Translations under genes and position numbers: made by a program | From: Candidatus Amulumruptor caecigallinarius | Lineage (GTDB): Bacteria > Bacteroidota > Bacteroidia > Bacteroidales > Muribaculaceae | Reading direction: 5' to 3' | Assembly: GCA_023665575.1 (NCBI GenBank) | Contig: JAMPDQ010000002.1 | Span: 1-64,000 of the forward strand | DNA length: 64,000 nt | Shown here: positions 35,441 to 44,025 of the stretch, piece after piece | Layout of the letters: every line of letters begins with the position of its first letter | How positions within the stretch are numbered: the first letter of the stretch is position 1 | The notes under the pieces: model-generated | Seen by the model: only the letters and a program-made list of their open reading frames with translations | Databases searched by the model: none | What the model was told of the DNA's origin: nothing

Positions 35441-36610
35441 TTATTTTCTTCTTATCCATGTGAAATTTTTCTTGCGTGAATGCAAGTGGTCATATCTGAA
35501 AAACATATTGCCCAACGGACGCCATAGCCAGAACGGCACAACCGCCCACCATAATTTTACAGCACCAAGCACACTTGCCGCTTTTCTATATGCAAAAATT
35601 TCCATTCCCCAGAAAGTCAAAGTAATGACTAAAGCCACGGCAACTGCAATATAGGAGGGCCTGGCAATCCATGCGGCGGCCACACACAATGCCGGCACAA
35701 GCCATTGACATGCGGAAAGCAGCGAGGCAGCCAGAAAAGGAACATGCGGCAACCATCTTGCAGTGAAATCATATCCGGCCTTCCTGATATCCCACACCCG
35801 GTTGGCATCATCTCCCCATTCAGTGGTGACAATGCCTTCATCGGCGAGCACAACACGGGTGTTGCCGGAATCAGATATTTCATACACAAAAAGATCATCA
35901 TCGCCATTGTGCAAATTGATGGTTTCGGCATATCCTTTATGCTCGAAAAATGTTTTTCTTCTGAATGCGAGATTGTATCCGTCGCCTCTATAGGGAGAGC
36001 CGGCGAGAGCATATCCGGCCCAGCGGCAAGTGGAGAGAGTTTCATCAAACTGTCTGTACCATTTGCCCGGACCTTTATAATCAGAAAATTTAATCCGGCT
36101 TGTGCCAAGCACCACCTCCACCTCCTCACCGCCGGGGCCGGCGAAAGGAGCCATCATATTCGACAGCCATGAAGGGGAACACACAGCATTGGAGATTGTT
36201 GTGACAATCACATCTCCCTTGGCAGCCTTCACCCCGATGGTAGTGGCGAGTTTTCTGCGACTAAGATTATGCGAGCCGGGCGGAATGAATGTGAAATAAA
36301 GATTAGGGATTGCGCCTGCAAATTTTTCAGCCATGGCTTCTGTGCGCTCCGCAGTTGCCTCACATATCATAATCACTTCAAAATCGGAATAATCCTGAAG
36401 TGACATACAGTTGATAAAACGCTCTATGCGCTCCTCGTCGAGGCGTGTGTATACGACGATTGAAGCCTTCGGGCCGGAAGGAGTGGGCCGGGATTCATTG
36501 TTGCGGGTCCCGACAACTTTCCAGAGTGGGCGCAACCCGGCAGCCGCGGCATATACAGCCAACACGGAAGCCATGGAAATCAGCAGCCACGCTATATACT
36601 GAATACTCAT
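35441..36610 (-). CDS. Membrane-anchored family 2 glycosyltransferase
   Basis: 389 aa from the ATG 36610 (MSIQYIAWLLISMASVLAVY, an N-terminal anchor); the longer ORF would translate the repeat upstream. The GT-A domain begins KASIVVYTRLDEERIERFI, and later acidic motifs include NGDDDLFVYEI. C-terminal helices (about 285-345) form a second membrane region. Acceptor unknown; a cell-envelope glycan is likely. First gene of the operon with trmB and mrp. Its leader includes an intact GAGTCTG repeat end (36613-36639) close to the ATG. Confidence 0.88.
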   Translation of the reverse strand: MSIQYIAWLLISMASVLAVYAAAAGLRPLWKVVGTRNNESRPTPSGPKASIVVYTRLDEERIERFINCMSLQDYSDFEVIMICEATAERTEAMAEKFAGAIPNLYFTFIPPGSHNLSRRKLATTIGVKAAKGDVIVTTISNAVCSPSWLSNMMAPFAGPGGEEVEVVLGTSRIKFSDYKGPGKWYRQFDETLSTCRWAGYALAGSPYRGDGYNLAFRRKTFFEHKGYAETINLHNGDDDLFVYEISDSGNTRVVLADEGIVTTEWGDDANRVWDIRKAGYDFTARWLPHVPFLAASLLSACQWLVPALCVAAAWIARPSYIAVAVALVITLTFWGMEIFAYRKAASVLGAVKLWWAVVPFWLWRPLGNMFFRYDHLHSRKKNFTWIRRK

Positions 36611-36612
36611 AA

Positions 36613-36639
36613 GAATTTTATGAAACAGACTCTTAAAAA
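36613..36639 (-). repeat. GAGTCTG repeat end directly upstream of the glycosyltransferase start
   Basis: On the minus strand TTTTTAAGAGTCTGTTTCAT then AAAA; the A-run ends 5 nt before the ATG at 36610. Confidence 0.8.
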
Positions 36640-36649
36640 GGTAACAAGG

Positions 36650-36677
36650 CAAAATTACAAAATTTTCGTTAAATTTG
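36650..36677. promoter_or_regulatory. Divergent -7 boxes (minus TAATTTTG, plus TAAATTTG)
   Basis: TAATTTTG (36657-36650, minus) points at the glycosyltransferase operon, and TAAATTTG (36670-36677, plus) at the epimerase gene. Neither has a well-spaced TTTG. The two boxes are 12 nt apart, so the promoters would compete for the same polymerase site. Confidence 0.45.
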
Positions 36678-36730
36678 CAGAAAAGAAAGAAGATAGAGCA
36701 TAACAGATATGACTCCTCCAAAAGAAATTT

Positions 36731-37786
36731 ATGAAGATATTAGTTACGGGCGCTGCGGGCTTTATTGGATCGGGCGTTGCAAAATCAATGCTGGATGCAG
36801 GATATGAGGTGGTTGGTCTTGATAATATCAATGACTACTATGATGTGAATCTCAAATACGGGCGTTTGGCTGAACTGGGAATTGAGCGCGATGCGATAAA
36901 ACCGAATGAGATGACTCGTAGCGCCACATACAGCAGATTCAGATTCATAAAGGCATCGCTTGAAGACAGTGATTTCATCAGCAGGCTCTTTGCTGAAGAG
37001 CAATTCGGCACAGTGGTGAATCTTGCGGCCCAGGCCGGGGTGAGATATTCAATCGAAAATCCCGCCTGTTATATACAAAGCAACCTGATTGGATTCTTCA
37101 ATATCCTTGAAGGTTGCCGACACAACAAAGTCAAACACTTGATATTCGCTTCATCATCGAGTGTGTATGGTCTGAATGGGAAGGTGCCATATTCAGAAAG
37201 TGATGGCATAGCGCACCCGGTGAGCCTATATGCAGCCACCAAAAAGAGCAACGAACTTATGGCGCATGCCTACAGCAAATTATATTCAATTCCTGTGACA
37301 GGCCTGAGATTTTTCACCGTATATGGTCCGTGGGGGCGACCCGACATGTCGCCATTTCTTTTCATGGACGCCATATTGCGCGACCGCCCCATCAAGGTGT
37401 TCAACAATGGGGAGATGTGGCGCGATTTCACATATATCGATGATGTTGTGAAAGAGGTGACGGCACTTGTGAACCATATTCCGCAGCCGAATTCCGGCTG
37501 GGACGCACAGAGAGCGGATCCATCAACGTCATCAGCGCCATACAGGATATATAACGTTGGCAACCAACACATCACCAAGCTGACCGACTATATAGAATGC
37601 ATCGAGAAGGCCATAGGAAGGAAAGCGCGCAAGGAATATCTGCCCATGCAGCCGGGAGATGTGCTCCGCACATGGGCCGACTCCTCGGCGATAGCAGCCA
37701 CCACGGGGATTATGCCCGGCACAAAGCTGCAGGATGGGATTGACCGGACTGTAGCATGGTTCAGAAAATTCTATAAAATGCAATAA
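36731..37786 (+). CDS. NAD-dependent epimerase, UDP-glucuronate 4-epimerase type
   Basis: Short-chain dehydrogenase-type nucleotide-sugar epimerase, 351 aa, cytosolic. NAD loop VTGAAGFIGSGVA at 5-17, then VVGLDNINDYYDVNLKYGR, typical of UDP-GlcA 4-epimerases. Catalytic SSSSVYG and YAATKKSNE (YxxxK). The substrate-binding GLRFFTVYGPWGRPDMSPFLF is also characteristic. It would supply UDP-galacturonate for polysaccharide synthesis. The neighbouring glycosyltransferase operon is divergent. Assignment to this exact substrate is by sequence pattern. Confidence 0.9.
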   Translation: MKILVTGAAGFIGSGVAKSMLDAGYEVVGLDNINDYYDVNLKYGRLAELGIERDAIKPNEMTRSATYSRFRFIKASLEDSDFISRLFAEEQFGTVVNLAAQAGVRYSIENPACYIQSNLIGFFNILEGCRHNKVKHLIFASSSSVYGLNGKVPYSESDGIAHPVSLYAATKKSNELMAHAYSKLYSIPVTGLRFFTVYGPWGRPDMSPFLFMDAILRDRPIKVFNNGEMWRDFTYIDDVVKEVTALVNHIPQPNSGWDAQRADPSTSSAPYRIYNVGNQHITKLTDYIECIEKAIGRKARKEYLPMQPGDVLRTWADSSAIAATTGIMPGTKLQDGIDRTVAWFRKFYKMQ

Positions 37787-37811
37787 CGGGGGCAATTGGT
37801 GCGTTAATAGA

Positions 37812-40800
37812 GTGATGAAAAAAAGACTTGTTTTTGCAACTAACAACGCCCATAAGCTTGAAGAAGCAAGGGAAATCCTCAGAAACGATATAGAAGTGGT
37901 GTCGCTCAGCGAGATTGGATGCCATGACGACATTCCGGAAGATGCCGACACTCTTGAGGGAAACGCTTTGATAAAGGCGAGATGGATAAGGGAAAAATAT
38001 GGTGTTGACTGCTTTGCAGACGACACCGGCCTGATGGTCGACTCGCTCGGCGGCGCGCCGGGCGTATATAGCGCGCGCTATGCCGGCAATGGATGCACAC
38101 CGGCCGACAATGTGAAGAAACTACTTGGGGAGATGGCCGGCAAAACCGACCGCAAGGCGCATTTCTCCACCGTGATAGCACTGATTGACGGCAGCGGTGA
38201 GCATTGCTTCGAGGGACGCGTGGATGGCAGCATTTCCGAAGAGCCCCACGGCGGGGGCGGGTTCGGCTACGACCCCGTGTTTGTGGCCGAAGAGAGCGGC
38301 ACATGCTTCGCCGAGATGACACCGGAGGCAAAAAACGCAATCTCGCACCGCGGCCGCGCGATGAGGAAGCTGCGTGATTTTCTCTCCCTTTTCATTGTAA
38401 TGCTGGCCACATTCGCATTGCAGGTCAGGGCCTCCAACGCCGAATGGCGGCTGCACCCCAGCTTCGACGGTGAAATCAACCGCATCATCGACACAAAAAA
38501 ACACACCTATTTCCTGGCCTTCCGCCAGCCCTACAAGAAAAGCAACTCCGCGCTGAGCACAAAATTCGGCGAGCTCTTCAGATATGACAAGGAGAGCGAC
38601 GAGGTACGCTGGCTCAACGCACAGAATCTCCTCTCGGGCGACATACCGGTGATGGCGGAATACAATTACAAAAAAAAATATCTCGCCATAGCCTACAACG
38701 ACGGCGGCATCGACCTGCTCTATGACGACGGCAACGCGGTGACTCTGCCCGGACTGAAGATTGCCGATTCCTCGCTCGACAAAACGGTGAACGGAATTTC
38801 GTTCGACCCGGCCACAAATTCAGCGGTGTTTGCCACCAATTTCGGCATCGTTGTGGTGGACGACGAGCGCAGGGAAATCAATTACTCCAGAACATACAAC
38901 ATCCCGGTGATGGGCGCATATCTTCTCGATGGAAACCTGGTGGTGGGCACCGAAACGGGGATATATTCGGGCGACCCGATGAACTTCGACTTTCAGCAAA
39001 TGAAGAAAATCGCCGACCTCGACGACATCATCAAGTTTGTGCCCTGCAACAAAACGATTTACATCTGGAGCGGCAAGAACAATGACAACCGGTGCAGCCG
39101 GCTCTGGCGCGATGGCGACGGCAGCTGGAAACTCGAGACAGTGTCGCGGCAGGCGGATGTAAGCCTTGAGGCCGCCGACAACGCCGTGGTGCTGACCTGC
39201 CCCTTCCAGATTCGCTTCATCAAGGACGACCGCTCGGAGTTGCGCCACCTGACCGCTGAGTCCGACTGGGGCTGCATGTCGGGAAGCCACAACGGCCGCG
39301 ACTACTGGTTCAGCCACGGCCGAAAGGGCATCTCGCTGATGCGCCCCCTCGAGGATGGGTCGGGCAACTGGTCGATGCTCAAGGACAACTTCATGTTCAA
39401 CGCCTCGAACGCCTTCATGTGCACCGGCATGGAATATCATCCCGAGTATGGAATGCTTGTGAGAAACCACGGCTATGACATAAACTTCAACTCATTTTTG
39501 GGCAACTCCTACTCCGGGCCGGATTTGATCTCCGGCTACAAGGATATGGAATGGACACCGCTCTCCACCACCTACAGGGCGCCCACAAAAGCCTTTGCCA
39601 TAGACAATGCGTCGGGAATCTCTATCGACCCGAAAAACCCCGATCACGTGTACTGCGGCTCGGCCTGCTCCGGAATATTCAGGCTCGACCTGAGAAACCC
39701 CTACAATTCGCTACACATGTCGAAGCCCTCTGACATGGGTGGAGGATACGGCCAGCCGGGATTTGTGTCGGTTGTGCCTGATGCCGAGTGCCCATGGAAG
39801 GAGATGTGCGCGTTTGCGACGCCGATGTTTGACGCGGCCGGCAACCTATGGTCGGCCTACGTCACGCCAGACCCCGTGAAAATTTACGGCGACATTTCCG
39901 AGCTATGGGTGTGGACACCCGAGGATCGTGCCGCCAGCAAGGATGCCGCGACATTCCGCGAATGGAAGAAATTCAGGCTTGAGGGAGTGGCCACCACAAT
40001 CGGATGCCATCTTTATCCGCTGAAGACAAATGGAAACAAAAACACCGTGGTGTTCAGCTCCAACGACGGTGTGTCGCCGCTTGTGCTCTTCAACCACAAC
40101 GGCACACTCGACAACACCTCCGACGACAGGATTGTGAAGATACGCTCGTTCTACGACCAGGACGGCATCAACCTGGAATATGTCCGCGCCACAACATTCT
40201 ATGAAGACCCGGCCACAGGCCTGCTCTGGGTGGGATATAACAACGGCCTCTTCACAATGAATCCGGCCGACATCATGAACGGCGCCAATACCGTGCGCAA
40301 GATAAAGGTGCCGCGCAACGACGGCACAAATCTCGCCGACTATCTTCTCGATGGCATTGAGATTAACAGAATCCTTTCGGATTCCGAGGGCAAGAAATGG
40401 TTTGCCACCACAGGAGCAGGGTTGATATGCACCAATTCATCGGGCACAGAGATAATCGAGACATATACGAAAGACAACTCAATGCTTCCGGGGAATATAG
40501 TATATTCCATGGCAATCAACCCGGAAACCAATTCAATGATGATATCTACTGACCAGGGACTGTGCGAATTGTTTCTCAGCAGCGCGGGTAATGGTGGCGG
40601 TGAAGAGGCACGCGCCTACCCGAATCCGGTAAGACCCGATTATTTCGGATATGTCACAATTGACAATATTCCATCAGATGGAATTGTGAAGATAGTTGAT
40701 GCCGCCGGCAACCTGGTGAAAGAATGCGGACAGGCAGAGAACGGTGAAGCCAGATGGGATGTCACCAACCTTTGGCATAAAAGGGTTCCTGCCGGTGTAT

Positions 40801-40874
40801 ATTATGTTGTGGCTTCAAAGGGTCCCAATGGTGAGGATTTTTCAAAGATTTCAAAGATACTTGTAGTCAACTGA
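37812..40874 (+). CDS. In-frame fusion: RdgB/HAM1 NTP pyrophosphatase and PorZ-like surface protein
   Basis: One uninterrupted frame of 1020 codons. Residues 1-193 are a complete HAM1/RdgB, the enzyme that hydrolyses ITP and XTP: FATNNAHKLEEA, FADDTGLMVDSLGGAPGVYSA, GGGFGYDPVF, SHRGRAMRKL. HAM1 proteins of Bacteroidales end about here. Without a stop, the frame runs into LSLFIVMLATFALQVRASNA, a hydrophobic core plus SNA cleavage site, then a large beta-propeller protein. rdgB and a propeller gene are adjacent in relatives, as I recall, but separate. The expressed forms may be RdgB with a tail and a secreted protein made from the internal ATG at 38361. An assembly error is possible. Confidence 0.85.
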   Translation: MMKKRLVFATNNAHKLEEAREILRNDIEVVSLSEIGCHDDIPEDADTLEGNALIKARWIREKYGVDCFADDTGLMVDSLGGAPGVYSARYAGNGCTPADNVKKLLGEMAGKTDRKAHFSTVIALIDGSGEHCFEGRVDGSISEEPHGGGGFGYDPVFVAEESGTCFAEMTPEAKNAISHRGRAMRKLRDFLSLFIVMLATFALQVRASNAEWRLHPSFDGEINRIIDTKKHTYFLAFRQPYKKSNSALSTKFGELFRYDKESDEVRWLNAQNLLSGDIPVMAEYNYKKKYLAIAYNDGGIDLLYDDGNAVTLPGLKIADSSLDKTVNGISFDPATNSAVFATNFGIVVVDDERREINYSRTYNIPVMGAYLLDGNLVVGTETGIYSGDPMNFDFQQMKKIADLDDIIKFVPCNKTIYIWSGKNNDNRCSRLWRDGDGSWKLETVSRQADVSLEAADNAVVLTCPFQIRFIKDDRSELRHLTAESDWGCMSGSHNGRDYWFSHGRKGISLMRPLEDGSGNWSMLKDNFMFNASNAFMCTGMEYHPEYGMLVRNHGYDINFNSFLGNSYSGPDLISGYKDMEWTPLSTTYRAPTKAFAIDNASGISIDPKNPDHVYCGSACSGIFRLDLRNPYNSLHMSKPSDMGGGYGQPGFVSVVPDAECPWKEMCAFATPMFDAAGNLWSAYVTPDPVKIYGDISELWVWTPEDRAASKDAATFREWKKFRLEGVATTIGCHLYPLKTNGNKNTVVFSSNDGVSPLVLFNHNGTLDNTSDDRIVKIRSFYDQDGINLEYVRATTFYEDPATGLLWVGYNNGLFTMNPADIMNGANTVRKIKVPRNDGTNLADYLLDGIEINRILSDSEGKKWFATTGAGLICTNSSGTEIIETYTKDNSMLPGNIVYSMAINPETNSMMISTDQGLCELFLSSAGNGGGEEARAYPNPVRPDYFGYVTIDNIPSDGIVKIVDAAGNLVKECGQAENGEARWDVTNLWHKRVPAGVYYVVASKGPNGEDFSKISKILVVN
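38361..40874 (+). CDS. PorZ-like T9SS surface protein (probable internal start)
   Basis: From the internal ATG at 38361 the product is 837 aa with a textbook signal peptide (27 residues, MRKLRDF then LSLFIVMLATFAL, cleaved after SNA). The mature part has repeated propeller-like segments (LAIAYNDGGIDLLYDDG, SAVFATNFGIVVVDDE, LWVGYNNGLFTMNPADI, MMISTDQGLCELFLS). The last 88 residues (ARAYPNPVRPDYFG ... GVYYVVASKG) form a C-terminal domain matching what I remember of PorZ, which takes part in T9SS cargo modification at the surface. No stop codon separates it from rdgB upstream. The assignment as PorZ is by size, layout and C-terminus. Confidence 0.65.
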   Translation: MRKLRDFLSLFIVMLATFALQVRASNAEWRLHPSFDGEINRIIDTKKHTYFLAFRQPYKKSNSALSTKFGELFRYDKESDEVRWLNAQNLLSGDIPVMAEYNYKKKYLAIAYNDGGIDLLYDDGNAVTLPGLKIADSSLDKTVNGISFDPATNSAVFATNFGIVVVDDERREINYSRTYNIPVMGAYLLDGNLVVGTETGIYSGDPMNFDFQQMKKIADLDDIIKFVPCNKTIYIWSGKNNDNRCSRLWRDGDGSWKLETVSRQADVSLEAADNAVVLTCPFQIRFIKDDRSELRHLTAESDWGCMSGSHNGRDYWFSHGRKGISLMRPLEDGSGNWSMLKDNFMFNASNAFMCTGMEYHPEYGMLVRNHGYDINFNSFLGNSYSGPDLISGYKDMEWTPLSTTYRAPTKAFAIDNASGISIDPKNPDHVYCGSACSGIFRLDLRNPYNSLHMSKPSDMGGGYGQPGFVSVVPDAECPWKEMCAFATPMFDAAGNLWSAYVTPDPVKIYGDISELWVWTPEDRAASKDAATFREWKKFRLEGVATTIGCHLYPLKTNGNKNTVVFSSNDGVSPLVLFNHNGTLDNTSDDRIVKIRSFYDQDGINLEYVRATTFYEDPATGLLWVGYNNGLFTMNPADIMNGANTVRKIKVPRNDGTNLADYLLDGIEINRILSDSEGKKWFATTGAGLICTNSSGTEIIETYTKDNSMLPGNIVYSMAINPETNSMMISTDQGLCELFLSSAGNGGGEEARAYPNPVRPDYFGYVTIDNIPSDGIVKIVDAAGNLVKECGQAENGEARWDVTNLWHKRVPAGVYYVVASKGPNGEDFSKISKILVVN

Positions 40875-40915
40875 GAATGTGTTTTCTACAAAATTATAAG
40901 AACACCTAAGGCAAG

Positions 40916-42313
40916 ATGAAAAAAATAATATTTACAATCGCATGCGCTGCAATCGCAAATTATTGCACGGCGCTCGACATTAGCATAGCACCCGGTGAAC
41001 TTGGCGGGTATTCCCCAAAAATAAAATTCACACTTGATGCCACATTGAAGATATCGGGCGCAGCCGATGTTCGCGACCTTGCGCTGCTGAAAAGTGTGTC
41101 AAAAAATGTGGCGGTTCTTGATTTGTCAGACTTAAGGATAGATGAATACAGCTATCCCACAGGTGATTATCTCGGTCAGAAAAGCTTTCAGGCAGGCGAA
41201 CTGCCGGCTCACATGATTGCAAGCACCAATGTGAAAGAAATAAAATTCCCTGAAAATGTGCAGATAATCGGTGACGCGGCATTCGCAGGAAGCAAGATTG
41301 AACAGGTTGTGCTCCCCTCTTCGGTGAAGAAAATTGGCAAATATGCTTTTGCATCATGCGACAACCTTGTGAGCATTGACATTCTGAACCCCGTAGAAAT
41401 GGGAGTGGGCGTGTTTAAGGACTGTGTAAAGCTGAAAGAGCTTAATTCCGGCTACAACATAACCGGCATACCGGCCTATTCATTTGCCGGATGCGTGTCA
41501 TATTCGCAACCTGTTCCGGCATCAGCAGCGGAAATAGGCGACTATGCATATTATGGCACAGCATTGCGTCAGCTAAACCTTTCGAATGTGCATAAAGTAG
41601 GCAATTACGCATTTGCCAAAATGCCCAATGTAGAGGAAATCATTATTGCAGAGGGAAATATAGAGTTTGGAGAGGGAGTGTTCTTCGGCGACAGCACACT
41701 CTCCTATCTTCCGGAATTCAAGGGAGAACCTTCAAAATTACTGGCAGCAAACACATCCGGCAATCTGAGCAGCATTGTAGAGGGGTCGGTGATTGGAGCC
41801 GGAGCATTTGCCAACAATCAGGATATCGACACCCTGGTGTTGGGGGCGAATGTAAAGAAAATTGAGGCACATGCTTTCCGCAATCTGAAAAAATTAAAAA
41901 TGGTTGATGTGTCGGCTGTAAACAATGTTCCCGATGCCGACCCGGAGTCATTTTCCGGACTGATTAGCGACAACGGAAGATACGACATATTCCTGAAAAC
42001 TGCCGAAGGGGAGGATGACAAATGGAAAGAGGCACCGGTATGGACACTTTTCGACATAAACGGAATTGAATCGGGTGTGGAAGAAATAAGCGGAGAAGCC
42101 GTGACACTCACCATCGCACGTGTGGCCGGAGACATTGATGTGAGATCCACACAGCCGATTGAAAGAGTGACAATCTACAATATGTCAGGCATCATACTGC
42201 ACGACGCAGTTCCCATGACCGAGAGCTACGCAGTGTCTCGGCCCGCTTCTGACGAGGTGATAGTTGTTAAGGCTGTGAGTGGAAGAGTATCAAAGATTGC
42301 CAAGCTGAGATAA
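40916..42313 (+). CDS. BspA-type leucine-rich-repeat (LRR_5) secreted protein
   Basis: 465 aa with signal peptide MKKIIFTIACAAIANYCTA. From about 60 to 340, LRR_5 units of roughly 22 residues recur (KEIKFPENVQIIGDAAFAGS, KIEQVVLPSSVKKIGKYAFA, HKVGNYAFAKMPNVEEIIIA, DTLVLGANVKKIEAHAFRNL). The end (about 395-465) resembles a T9SS-type sorting module (IERVTIYNMSGIILHDA). A surface-binding role is inferred. It lies 41 nt after the PorZ-like gene. Its 3' end overlaps the convergent GH3 gene by 24 nt. Confidence 0.88.
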   Translation: MKKIIFTIACAAIANYCTALDISIAPGELGGYSPKIKFTLDATLKISGAADVRDLALLKSVSKNVAVLDLSDLRIDEYSYPTGDYLGQKSFQAGELPAHMIASTNVKEIKFPENVQIIGDAAFAGSKIEQVVLPSSVKKIGKYAFASCDNLVSIDILNPVEMGVGVFKDCVKLKELNSGYNITGIPAYSFAGCVSYSQPVPASAAEIGDYAYYGTALRQLNLSNVHKVGNYAFAKMPNVEEIIIAEGNIEFGEGVFFGDSTLSYLPEFKGEPSKLLAANTSGNLSSIVEGSVIGAGAFANNQDIDTLVLGANVKKIEAHAFRNLKKLKMVDVSAVNNVPDADPESFSGLISDNGRYDIFLKTAEGEDDKWKEAPVWTLFDINGIESGVEEISGEAVTLTIARVAGDIDVRSTQPIERVTIYNMSGIILHDAVPMTESYAVSRPASDEVIVVKAVSGRVSKIAKLR

Positions 42314-43819
42314 GATAGAGTCAGCGATGTCACGGTTGTTGCTCAGCCGCGGCACCTTTCGCTGGCCACCAAGCTTGCGGGATCCAACACTTACAAGCCA
42401 CTTATCGAATGTGCCCGCGGGCACGGAGATTATTTCGGGCGGGTCAAGAAAAATGGTGTGCGACCGTTTGGCATCATAGTCAGAATTCAATTCGCGCAGA
42501 CAATGGTCGAGCACAGCCGCGAAAGTGAGCACATCAGCAGGGCGGCGTGACCATTCCACAATCCACTGATGTCTTCCACGTCTGTTGTTGGTTGCGAACA
42601 CCGGTGCGGCTGTGTAATTGATTATTTCCGCATTTGTTTTCCGACATGCTGTGGCAATCGCTTTTTCAGCATTCTCCTCCATCAATTCCTCACCGAAAGC
42701 ATTTATAAATGTTTTTGTGCGCCCTGCAATCTTTATTTTCAACGGTCCCTTAGTCACGACTCTCACCGTGTCGCCAAGACGGTATCTCCAAAGGCCGTTG
42801 CTTGATGTTATCATGAGTTCATAAATTTTGCCTGCCTCAACATCAGCTGCGCACACCGCATCGCCGACAGAGCCGCCGAGAGGAATGAACTCATAAAAAA
42901 CATCATTATCCATTATCAGGAGCATTGATGAATCAAACGGGTCGTTCTGCACGGCAAAGAATCCCTCCGAGGCATTATATGTCTCCATAAAATGCATTTT
43001 AGCGGGGTCAGTGATTCTTGAATAAATCTCTCGATAGGGCTCAAAAGATATTCCTCCGTGAAAAAACACCTCGAGATTCGGCCAGACATCGGAAATTTTA
43101 TCAACGCCTCGTTGTTCCATTATGCTTTTGATTACAGTCAGAAACCATGACGGCACACCTGAGATGTTGGTGACATCAGCCATCCGAGCAGCGTTGACAA
43201 GAGCCGGGAGCTTCTGCTCCCAGTCGGGGAGAAGCGCAGTGTGTTTGTCGGGGATTCGGAACATATTTGCAAGAGGATTCATGCGGTTGATGAGAGTTGC
43301 ACTCAAATCCCCCACCCTGACATGGGGATTTGCAAGATTAAGCTCATTGGCAAAAGAGCCGCCAAGCACAAAGGCCTTGCCTGAAAATATTCTCGAGTCG
43401 GGATTACATCTCAGATAGTGGGCCACACAGTCGGCCGCGCCGCGATAATGGCAATTGCGCAATGAATCGCGGGTTACAGGGATATATTTTGACTTTCCGC
43501 CAGATGTTCCGGAAGACTGGGCATAGTCGCGACACACACCGGGCCAAAGCACATCCTTTTCACCGGCAATCATTTTCATCACATCCTGTCTGATATCCTC
43601 ATATTGCACAGGTTCAACCCTCTCAGTGAAAACCTTATAAGGGTTTGACATGGCGGCAAGTTCGGAATATGCATAACGCTCACCCTGCCGGGTGCCTGAA
43701 GCACGTTGCAACAGGCTTTTCAACAGGGAAATCTGAATTTTCGGATATGTTTTCCGCCAGCAGTCAGTGCGCTTGGCCTTCCTGACAAGAAATCGGCGGG
43801 CAATTGGTGTGAAATCCAT
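42290..43819 (-). CDS. GH3-family acyl-adenylating-type protein
   Basis: 509 aa, resembling the GH3 auxin-responsive-promoter family of adenylate-forming enzymes found in Bacteroidetes; the bacterial substrate is unknown. ATP-binding motifs: [33 protein letters not shown] and [13 protein letters not shown], plus [16 protein letters not shown] near the C-terminus. No signal peptide. The ATG at 43819 begins [20 protein letters not shown] box at 43836-43829 is only about 10 nt upstream, which would give a very short leader. Convergent overlap with the LRR gene. Confidence 0.9.
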   Translation of the reverse strand: MDFTPIARRFLVRKAKRTDCWRKTYPKIQISLLKSLLQRASGTRQGERYAYSELAAMSNPYKVFTERVEPVQYEDIRQDVMKMIAGEKDVLWPGVCRDYAQSSGTSGGKSKYIPVTRDSLRNCHYRGAADCVAHYLRCNPDSRIFSGKAFVLGGSFANELNLANPHVRVGDLSATLINRMNPLANMFRIPDKHTALLPDWEQKLPALVNAARMADVTNISGVPSWFLTVIKSIMEQRGVDKISDVWPNLEVFFHGGISFEPYREIYSRITDPAKMHFMETYNASEGFFAVQNDPFDSSMLLIMDNDVFYEFIPLGGSVGDAVCAADVEAGKIYELMITSSNGLWRYRLGDTVRVVTKGPLKIKIAGRTKTFINAFGEELMEENAEKAIATACRKTNAEIINYTAAPVFATNNRRGRHQWIVEWSRRPADVLTFAAVLDHCLRELNSDYDAKRSHTIFLDPPEIISVPAGTFDKWLVSVGSRKLGGQRKVPRLSNNRDIADSILSQLGNL

Positions 43820-43828
43820 TTCAATCTA

Positions 43829-43836
43829 CAAAATTA
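43829..43836 (-). promoter_or_regulatory. Possible -7 box of the GH3 gene (TAATTTTG)
   Basis: TAATTTTG ends 10 nt before the ATG at 43819; a start about 7 nt downstream would leave nearly no leader. No TTTG at 19-22 nt. Tentative. Confidence 0.35.
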
Positions 43837-43875
43837 CATTTGTTTTTAACATTTCCATATTGTAAAAAACAATTT

Positions 43876-43909
43876 TTTGAAGGAAGATGCTTATTTTTTT
43901 GTAAATTTG
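43876..43909 (+). promoter_or_regulatory. leuS promoter (TTTG-N22-TAAATTTG)
   Basis: TTTG (43876-43879) and TAAATTTG (43902-43909), 22 nt apart. The leader of about 110 nt contains a repeat end at 43925 and a 9-nt tandem repeat (ACAATTCAG twice, then ACAATCAT) at about 43994-44020. Confidence 0.65.
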
Positions 43910-43924
43910 CAAGAATAAGACGAG

Positions 43925-43945
43925 TTAGACCCCGTTTCATAAAAT
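43925..43945 (+). repeat. GAGTCTG repeat end in the leuS leader
   Basis: TTAGACCCCGTTTCATAAAA, the variant with CCCC; it lies 16 nt after the promoter -7 box. Confidence 0.6.
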
Positions 43946-44025
43946 TGCCGGGGCGACACATCAGTTTGAAAAATTCATGTCCAAGACCACCCGGACAATT
44001 CAGACAATTCAGACAATCATACGAT

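Noticed and set aside
36611..36721. N-terminal extension of the glycosyltransferase
   Set aside because: The 37 extra codons translate the repeat and promoter region; the downstream ATG gives a normal membrane anchor start.
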